Positions 56,222 to 64,000 of a stretch of DNA of 64,000 nt are shown in pieces; positions within the stretch are counted from its first letter, which is position 1; every line of letters starts with the position of its first letter. Position numbers and translations under genes: made by a program. Origin of the DNA: Litsea cubeba. Taxonomy: Eukaryota; Streptophyta; Magnoliopsida; Laurales; Lauraceae. The notes beneath the pieces are model-generated. The model did not search any database. It was not told the origin of the DNA and worked only from the letters and a program-made list of their open reading frames with translations. Location of the stretch: contig CM022945.1 in NCBI GenBank assembly GCA_012931725.1, positions 103,942,432 through 104,006,431 of the forward strand, read 5' to 3'.

Positions 56222-56754
56222 AGTTTGAGTTATATATATGCCATTGGGTTGATTTAAAAGGCCAAATTTAGGTCAGTGCCTCAGGTAGTGCATGGTTAAA
56301 TCAAGATAGGTCTCACAACTATAAAGAAAAGGAGGTCAAGGGTGTGTTGTTAAGACGAGAAATCCATCTTGAAATCTCATCATTGGGCATATATAGTAAA
56401 AACAAGGATGGTCGCCTTAATTGTAGAATTAGATGATGGACGGCTTAGATATGATTAAATAAATACAATCTTTATTACTCATGGGAGGAGAAATAACTCT
56501 TAAAAGGTTTACAATAAAAACAAATTTCTCAGTACAAAGGAAAAAGAAGAATGGAAAATAGATTTTGTTCACCATCGTTTGCTCCAAAATCAATAAAAAT
56601 GTTGGGTACAGAGAGTTTTGCCCACCCAGCGAACCTGTTGTTTTTCTCCTTTTTAGTAGATGGGTGGACCAATAATAAATGAACCCACGTACATGACACG
56701 GGGTCCCTTTTTTTTTTTTTTTTTTTCTGAGCAAACGAAAATAAAATTCTACTT
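56222..56754. other. Spacer with intron-like remnant of copy 7
   Basis: 56430-56520 is an inverted match to 53860-53965. From about 56560 the text resembles the family intron (GCGAACCTG, CATGACACGGGGTCCC) and ends in a T run at 56708-56727. No gene. Confidence 0.5.
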
Positions 56755-56935
56755 CGTCATGGGCAATTTAGTATTGGGAGCTCTGATAAGTCGCCACCAC
56801 CCCCAGGTTATTAACACGACCAAAAATGTCCAGACTGGTGGGGGCAACTAAAACCCACAGGTCCAAGGGGAAAACATAGCAGTTGGACGCGGCAACATCA
56901 ATTTGGGACCTCAAATATCTAATGGTTGTAACTAT
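56755..56935 (+). pseudogene. Gly/Asn-rich gene, copy 7 (exon 2 remnant)
   Basis: It follows GGGCAATTTAG, as in copy 4, and reads TTKNVQTGGGN and then TAA (56849-56851), where copy 4 has TAC. Past the stop the frame keeps family words (NPQVQG, GNINLG). First exon and promoter are not seen. The nearest sister is 30936-31070. Confidence 0.5.
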
Positions 56936-56948
56936 AGTACTATTAATT

Positions 56949-57020
56949 AAGATTAGATCAGCCAACTCGATCGCAGATGCATTAGCCAAGCAAGGTGTTG
57001 AGAGGTTGTCTCTATGGGTG
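56949..57020 (+). mobile_element. LINE RNase H C-terminal scrap
   Basis: The frame reads IRSANSIADALAKQGVERLS, the characteristic end of the RNase H domain of plant LINEs (ADALAK). Only about 24 codons remain. Confidence 0.6.
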
Positions 57021-57293
57021 GGTGTAGGGTATTCACAGGTTAAAACCCGCGGATTTTGGGCAAACCCGACCCGACCCGACCACATTTATGTGGGTGAAAA
57101 CCCACCCGAACCCGACCCGTTTGGGTCACGGGTTGGTCGGGTCACGGGTCGCGTTCGGGTCTCTTTTTTTTTTTTTTCATGTAGAAGACCAAATTATTTA
57201 TAAAAACAACTTTCAGATAATTATTAGAGAACTAAAAGTGATTAGATGTAAAAGTAAAAAGTAGTTGCGGTTGTTTGTAAATTTAGCATAACA

Positions 57294-57333
<40 letters not shown>

Positions 57334-57335
57334 CA
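57021..57335. other. hAT-like GC-rich end and 36-base A run
   Basis: 57026-57165 is dominated by ACCCGACCCG and CGGGTCACGGGT words, typical of the ends of plant hAT elements. No partner end was found. An uninterrupted A tract lies at 57295-57330. Confidence 0.4.
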
Positions 57336-57743
57336 TTGAATTTGGTCAACATATCTTTGTGGGGTGATGCCAAACATGAAAAGGCCACAGTGCAGGACAT
57401 TATTTATGATCCAGATGCAAAGTTTGTAAACAAGATGGATATTCTTTCCCATTGAACAAGCTCTTTCTTAAATGACTAATCTAATTGCTCAATTAATTTC
57501 TTATTAGTTTCTTAATATGAACTCGTTTGTTTTGACATAATGGATTGATTGTCCCTGATTGAAGATCTATTAAACTAATTGCACCACAGCTAATTAACTA
57601 TACAACATTAATCTGTTGCATTGAACAAAATAGTGAAGGAAAGAATATGTTATTTTAAGAAGCATCTTTGTCCTTCAAGACCTTTCTTTGACAAACCCAG
57701 TGGAGCTGGAGGAGGACAATGGTTCCTTCTTGGAAAGAGAAAC
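57336..57743 (+). other. Possible exon remnants of an unidentified gene
   Basis: Two open stretches with gene-like composition: 57336-57439 (contains WGDAKHEKATVQDIIYDPDA) and about 57645-57743 (contains PSRPFFDKPSGAGGGQW). The second is cut by the LTR start at 57744. I recognise no family; they may be exons of one disrupted gene. Confidence 0.25.
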
Positions 57744-59337
57744 TGTCACGACCCGGGCCCGAGATCCGTTAAACCCCCGGATCGCGATCCTATACTTACT
57801 CCCGTAAACCCTGAATTAACCGAAATTAAAACGGGATCCACAAGGGATAATTATACAAATTTGCGGAAAATATACAAATTGCGGAATGCATATATTTAAC
57901 ATCAACCATCATCAATGTATAATCCCAATTTAAAAGTGAGGTTCTTATACATGAATTGTTTTGTCAACCATTGTATATTCACATACAATACAAGGTGACC
58001 AAAAATTGAATTCTCAAATAGTTTCTCCCAAAAGAATCTAAACATCCCCAAAAGAAAACCCCAAAATGAATCTCCATTTTTCGACGCACTCGGATACTCG
58101 TATCAATTGGTATCCCGTCTATGCCATTCTATCAAACCTCCTGGAGGAACCGGAGCGGTCTCCTCCGCTGGCGCTGGGGCCGCTGCAGGGTCGGCATGGG
58201 CAAGTGGGCCTGTAATGCCATCAATAACACTAATGAACACGACGGTTCAACAATGCATACATAATTCTGTGATATAACATGTTAATACCTACATAATTTC
58301 ATTCAACCGAATTTCTATCAATTCTAACAATTCATTGCATAGATAATATCATTAATCAATTAATGGACACAAACAATTTGGCAACTACAATAGCATTCAT
58401 TTCATTACTTTTCATTCTTTTACCATCTTCCCTCAAAGGAAGGATTCATCTTCCAAATGGAAGGAATAGTATAGTCATAATCTTTCAATGACAGTCATTC
58501 AATATTGTGGGACTTACTAGTGCCCGGGCCAGGAGCAACTAGCATCACCACGGAGCTCCGGAACGCCCCCAAATCCATTTACTGCAGTAAGAATAATCAT
58601 TTGATGAAATAGCTATGTAGTGCCAAACTCACGAGTTATCACTTTAATCTATTTCTAGATTCAATTCAAGACATGCAAGTCTAGTAAAGCAATTACGGTA
58701 CAATACAAACACATACCAATGAGGGAATTCAGGTAATTAGGAATTCCACTCATTTCTTTCATGATTCCAACCAACCATTCGAGTGTAACCATTGGTTATC
58801 TAATGTACGTGCTATTCTTGATGGGCATCACTTTTAATTAATGTGTACAATAGAGTCCCCGTAATTATCACTCATGGAGGTCTAGTTTATAATCCATTGA
58901 ACATTCGTTACATTATTAAACTTAGGGTTCAATCACTTGAAATCTCCTTTTATTTTTTATTAATTCAATTGACCTCTAATCTCATAATAATTAGTTTTAA
59001 AACTAGTTTAGAGAGCAGTTACGTTCATAAGAAACATCTATGATCGAATGAACCCCGAGATCCAACTGCAGGTCCGATCGATCGGACGAAAATACGTCCC
59101 AGTTAAGGGACAGTCCGATCGATCGACGCACAGGTCCGATCGATCGGACAGAAACACGTCCCAGTTAAGGGACAGTCCGATCGATCGGACAGAAATATGT
59201 CTCAGTTAAGACACAGTCCGATCGATCGGACCTGATGGCCGATCGATCGGACCTGATGGCCGGGACTGGTTCCCAAACCACCGATTTCTGCCCTTCTTCT
59301 TCCATTTTTCCTACATTTCCACTTCATACATGCCCTT
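57744..59337 (+). mobile_element. Partial LTR, gypsy-like, TGTCACGACCC start
   Basis: It begins TGTCACGACCCGGGCCCGAG, a start common in plant Ty3/gypsy LTRs, directly inside the open frame before it. No PBS, PPT or protein follows; at 59338 the sequence changes abruptly to Helitron satellite. About 1.6 kb of non-coding DNA with a palindrome array near its end. Confidence 0.5.
59072..59252. repeat. Tandem GTCCGATCGATCGGAC palindromes, six copies
   Basis: Copies at 59072-59087, 59113-59127 (one G lost), 59134-59149, 59175-59190, 59216-59231 and 59238-59252. Spacers of 25 bp contain a second dyad GTCCCAGTTAAGGGAC (59096, 59158), changed to GTCTCAGTTAAGACAC at 59199. Confidence 0.9.
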
Positions 59338-61426
59338 ATATTTAAGTGGGACCAAGATGAATGGGGTCCATCATCTCTATTGTAACCATTCATAAAATCA
59401 TATGATGTAGGCTGGGACCCATTAATTGATTGATAAAGATCAAATGATCATAGATCTCTCAAATTGACCAAACCTAACATATTTAAGTGGGACCCCCAAG
59501 ATGAATGGGGTCCACCATCTATATTCTAACCGTCCATAAAACCATAAGATGCGGGCAGGGACCCATGAATTGCTTGATAAAGATTAAAGGATCAAATGAT
59601 CATAGACTTCACAAATTGACTAAAACTAACCTATTTAAGTGGAAACCCCAGATGAATGGGGTCCACCATCTCTATTCTAACCGTCCATAAAACCATAATA
59701 TGTGGGATGGGACCCATGAATTAATTAAGAAAGATCAAAGGATCAAATGATCGTAGACCAAACAAATTGACCAAATATTTTTAAGTGGGACCCAGATGCA
59801 TGGGGTCCACCATCTTTATTCTAACCGTCCATAAAATCAAATGAAGCGGGCCGGGACCCATAAATTGATTAATAAAGATCAAATAATCAAATGATCATAG
59901 ACCTCTCAAATTGACCAAATCTAACCTATTTAAGTGGGACCCCCAAGATGAATGGGGTCCACCATCTATATTCTAACCGTCCATAAAATCATATGATGTG
60001 GGCTGGGACCCATGAATTGCTTGATAAAGATCAAAGGATCAAATGATCATACACATCACAAATTGACCAAACCTAACCTATTTAAGTGGAACCCACCAAA
60101 TGAATGGGGTCCACCATCTATATTCTAACCGTCCATAAAATCATATTATGCGGGATGGGACCCATGAATTGATTTAAAAAGATCAAAAGATCAAATGATC
60201 GTAGACCTAACAAATTGACCAAATATTTTTAAGTGGGACCCAGATGAATGGGGTCCACCATCTTTATTCTAACCGTCCATAAAATCAAATGAAGCGGGCC
60301 GGGACCCTACGAATTGATTGATAAAGATCAAATGATCATAGACCTCTCAAATTGACTAAACCTAAACTATTTAAGTGGGACCCCCCCAAGATGAATGGGT
60401 CCACCATCTATATTCTAACCATCCATAAAATAATATGATGTGGGCTGGGACCCATGAATTGCTTGATAAAGATCAAAGGATCAAATGAACATAGACCTCA
60501 CAAATAGACCAAACCTAACCTATTTAAGTGGAACCCCCCAGATGAATGGGGCCCACCATCTGTATTCTAACCATCCATAAACCATATTATGCAGGATGAG
60601 ACCCTTGAATTGATTTAAAAAGATCAAAGGATCAAATGATCGTAAACCTAACAAATTGACCAAATATATTTAAGTGAGACCCAGATGAATGGGGTCCATT
60701 ATATCTATTCTAATCGTCCATAAAATCATATGATGCAGGCCGGGACCCATGAATTGATTGATAAAGATCAAATGATCATAGACCTCATAAATTGACCAAA
60801 CCTAATTTATTTAAGTGGGACCCCAAAGATGAATGGAGTCCACCATCTATATTCTAACCGTTCATAAAACCATATGATGCGGGCTGGGACCCATGAATTG
60901 CTTGATAAAGGTGAAAGGATAAAATGATCGTAGACCTCACAAATTGACCAAACCTAATCTATTTAAGTGGAACCCCTCAGATGAATGGGGTCCACCATCT
61001 CTATTCTATCCGTCCATAAAACCATATTATGCGGGATGGGACCCATGAATTGATTTAAAAAGATCTAGGGATCAAATAATCATAGACCTAACAAATTGAC
61101 CAAATATTTTTAAGTGGGACCCAGATGAATGGGGTCCACCATCTTTATTCTAGCCGTCCATAAAATCAAATGACGCGGGCTGGGACCCATGAATTGATTG
61201 ATATAATTGTAGCGCATCTGGTGTGTTGGCTTATTTAGGGATCTCATGAAGAGATTTTAGGCTTTTGAGTAGAAGATGATTCTTCATGGAGAGATTTTAG
61301 GTCTTTTGAGTGTGTAATAAATATAGAGATTTTGGGGATAAGGGCAATTCCGGAAATGGCATTGCAAAAAGTTTGAGGTTGCGCCAGGTGTCTTTATGTG
61401 AGGAAGAGTACATCCCTTTAGTAATA
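59338..61426 (-). mobile_element. Satellite Helitron B, 3' truncated, 5' end abutting another
   Basis: On the minus strand: TATTACTAAAGGGATG at 61426, about 230 bp of unique 5' sequence, then about 13 satellite monomers in A-B-C order to 59338. The first TCTCTA of the 5' terminus is missing because the next Helitron ends there. The 3' end is lost at the LTR junction. Confidence 0.75.
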
Positions 61427-64000
61427 CTAGCAAAACCCCGTGGATAACCACGAAACCACCAAATGCACAGACTGATATGAATTATTTTTAATAAATTTAT
61501 TAATTAGTAAACTTGTGAGTCCTTTTTTTGTTGCTAATTTGATCTTTATGTTTTCTTCCAAATGTTTTATTCTTTAGGTAAGGCATGAATTGATTAAGAA
61601 AGATCAAATGATCATAGACCTAACAAATTGACCTGATATATTTAAGTGGGACCGAGATGAATGGGTCCATCATCTCTATTCTAACCGTTCATAAAATCAT
61701 ATGATGCTGGCTGGGACCTATTAATTGATTGATAAAGATTAAATGATCATAGACCTCTGAAATTGACCAAACCTAACCTATTTAAGTGGGACCCCAAGAT
61801 GAATGGGGTACACCATCTATATTCTAACCGTCCATAAAACCATATTATGCGGGATGGGACCCATGAATTGATTAAGAAAGATCAAAGGATCAAATGATCG
61901 TAGACCTAACAAATTGACCTAATATATTTAAGTGGGACCCAGATGAATGAGGTCCACCATCTTTATTCTAACCATCCATAAAATCAAATGATGCGGGCCG
62001 GGACCCATTAATTCATTGATAAAGATCAAATGATCATAGACCTCTCAAATTGACCAAACCTAGCCTATTTAAGTGGAAGCCCCAAGATGAATGGGGTCCA
62101 CCATCTATATTCTAACCGTCCATAAAACCATATGATGCGGGCTGGGACCCATGAATTGCTTGATAAAGATCAAATGATCAAATGATCATAGACCTCACAA
62201 ATTGACCAAACCTAACCTATTTAAGTGGGACCCCAAGATGAATGGGGTCCACCATCTCTATTCTAACCGTCCATAAAACCATATTATGCGGGATGTGACC
62301 CATGAATTGATTAAGAAAGATCAAAGGATCAAATGATCGTAGACATAAAAAATTGACCAAATATTTTAAGTGGGACACAGATGAATGGAGTCCACCATCT
62401 TTATTCTAACCGTCCATAAAATCAAATGATGCGGGCCGGGACCCATGAATTGATTGATAAAGATCAAATGATCATAGACCTTTCAAATTGACTAAACCTG
62501 ACCTATATAAGTGGGACCCCCAAGATGAATGAGGTCCACCATCTATATTCTAACCATCCATGAAATAATATGATGCGGGATGGACTCATGAATTGCTTGA
62601 TAAAGATCAAATGATCAAATGATCATAGACCTCACAAATTGACCAAACCTAACATATTTAAGTGGAACCCCCCAGATGAATGGGGTCCACCATCTCTATT
62701 CTAACAGTCCATAAAACTATATTATGCGGGATGGGACCCATGAATTGATTAAGAAAGATAAAAGGATCAAATGATCGTATAACAAATTGACCAAATATTT
62801 TTAAGTGAGACCCAGATGAATGGGGTCCACCATCTTTATTCTAACCGTCCATAAAATCAAATGATGCGGGCCGGGACCAATGAATTGATTGATAAAGATC
62901 AAATGATCATAGACCTCTCAAATTGACCAAACCTAACCTATTTAAGTGGGACCCCCAAGATGAATGGGTCCACCATCTATATTCTAACCGTCAATGAAAT
63001 AATCTGATGCAGGCTGGGACCCATGAATTGCTTGATAATGATCAAAGTATTAAATGATCATACACCTCACAAATTGACCAAACCTAACCTATTTAAGTGG
63101 AACCCCCCAGATGAATGGCGTCCACCATATTTATTCTAACCGTCCATAAAACCATATTATGCGGGATGGGACCCATGAATTGATTTTAAAAGATCAAAGG
63201 ATCAAATGATCGTAGACCTAACAAATTGATCAAATATGTTTAAGTGAGACCCAGATGAATGGGGTCCACCATCTCTATTCTAACCTTCCATAAAATCACA
63301 TGATGCAGGCCGGGACCCATGAATTGATTGATAAAGTTCAAATGATCATAGACCTCATAAATTGACCAAACCTAATTTATTTAAGTGGGACCCCAAAGAT
63401 GAATGGAGTCCACCATCTATATTCTAACCGTTCATAAAACCATATGATGTGGGCTGGAACCCATGAATTGCTTGATAAAGGTCAAAGGATCAAATGATCA
63501 TAGACCTCACAAATTGACCAAACCTAACCTATTTAAGTGAAACCCCCCAAATGAATGGGGTCCACCATCTCTATTCTAACCATCCATAAAATCATATTAT
63601 GCAGGATGGGATCCATGAATTGATTAAGAAAGATCGAATGATTAAATGATCATAGACCTAACAAATTGACCAAATATTTTTAAGTGGGACCCAGATGAAT
63701 AGGGTCCACCATCTTTATTCTAACCGTCCATAAAATCATATGATGCGGGCCGGGACTCATGAATTGATTGATAAAGTTCAAATGATCATAGACCTCATAA
63801 AATGAATGAACCTAATTTATTTTAGTGGGACCCCAAAGATGAATGGAGTCCACCATCTATATTCTAACCGTTCATAAAATCATATGATGCGGGCTGGGAC
63901 CTATGAATTGCTTGATAAAGGTCAAAGGATCAAATGATCATAGACCTCACAAATTGACCAAGCCTAACCTATTTAAGTGGAACCCCCCCAAATGAATGTG
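61427..64000 (-). mobile_element. Satellite Helitron A, 3' end and array (runs off window)
   Basis: On the minus strand the satellite (64000 to about 61590, at least 16 monomers) is followed by about 140 bp of unique 3' sequence matching 7095-7264, the hairpin CGTGGTTATCCACG (61452-61439) and CTAG (61430-61427), then T. This copy has the canonical terminus. The 5' end lies right of the window. Confidence 0.8.

Overview
This is a nuclear segment of a flowering-plant genome made almost entirely of nested, duplicated and decayed transposable elements. Plant-type evidence includes Ty1/copia and Ty3/gypsy LTR elements primed by plant initiator-Met and Asp tRNAs, a BED-type hAT element, Helitrons, Tourist/Harbinger-like and Mutator-like MITEs, LINE tails, and fragments of plant BAHD acyltransferase and VFB/SKIP2-type F-box-LRR genes. 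The lineage cannot be fixed from sequence alone; a magnoliid-like genome is a guess.

Layout. 1-4205: a Helitron 3' end, two CACTA-like termini and a block (B1). 4206-15732: a large imperfect palindrome. Its left arm is a Helitron full of about 148-bp satellite monomers, followed by the 5' end of a gypsy element (LTR, tRNA-Asp PBS, leader). Its centre is a second copy (B2) of the block at 2813-4205. Its right arm is the same DNA inverted, with a deletion. 15733-18028: a LINE remnant between two copies of a 0.35-kb repeat. 18029-57030: a cluster built from repeated duplication of one small gene unit. The unit has a TATA box, a 4-5 codon first exon, an intron of about 430 bp, and a second exon of 12-residue Gly/Asn/Gln repeats. 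Seven copies are visible; only the one at 55269-55977 looks intact. The copies are split by a solo copia LTR inside a Harbinger-like element, a hAT with a MITE inside it, a 15.5-kb tandem copia array (LTR-internal-LTR-internal-LTR), a 1.65-kb insert with a BAHD fragment, and a Pack-MULE-like element carrying an F-box pseudogene. 57744-59337: a partial gypsy-like LTR with tandem palindromes. 59338-64000: two head-to-tail Helitrons on the minus strand with the same satellite.

Working relationships. No pathway or operon is present. The only plausible expressed host gene is the small Gly/Asn-rich gene at 55269-55977. The most unusual features are (i) a Helitron family whose body is a satellite with fixed A-B-C order; (ii) the giant palindrome whose two outer ends are both Helitron 5' termini; (iii) the micro-exon Gly/Asn-rich gene family; (iv) LTR-like sequences of four kinds that each carry clusters of a different 14-16 bp perfect palindrome; and (v) a copia array whose two units share the same disabling lesions and carry an extra ORF behind a gene-like 5' leader with an intron.
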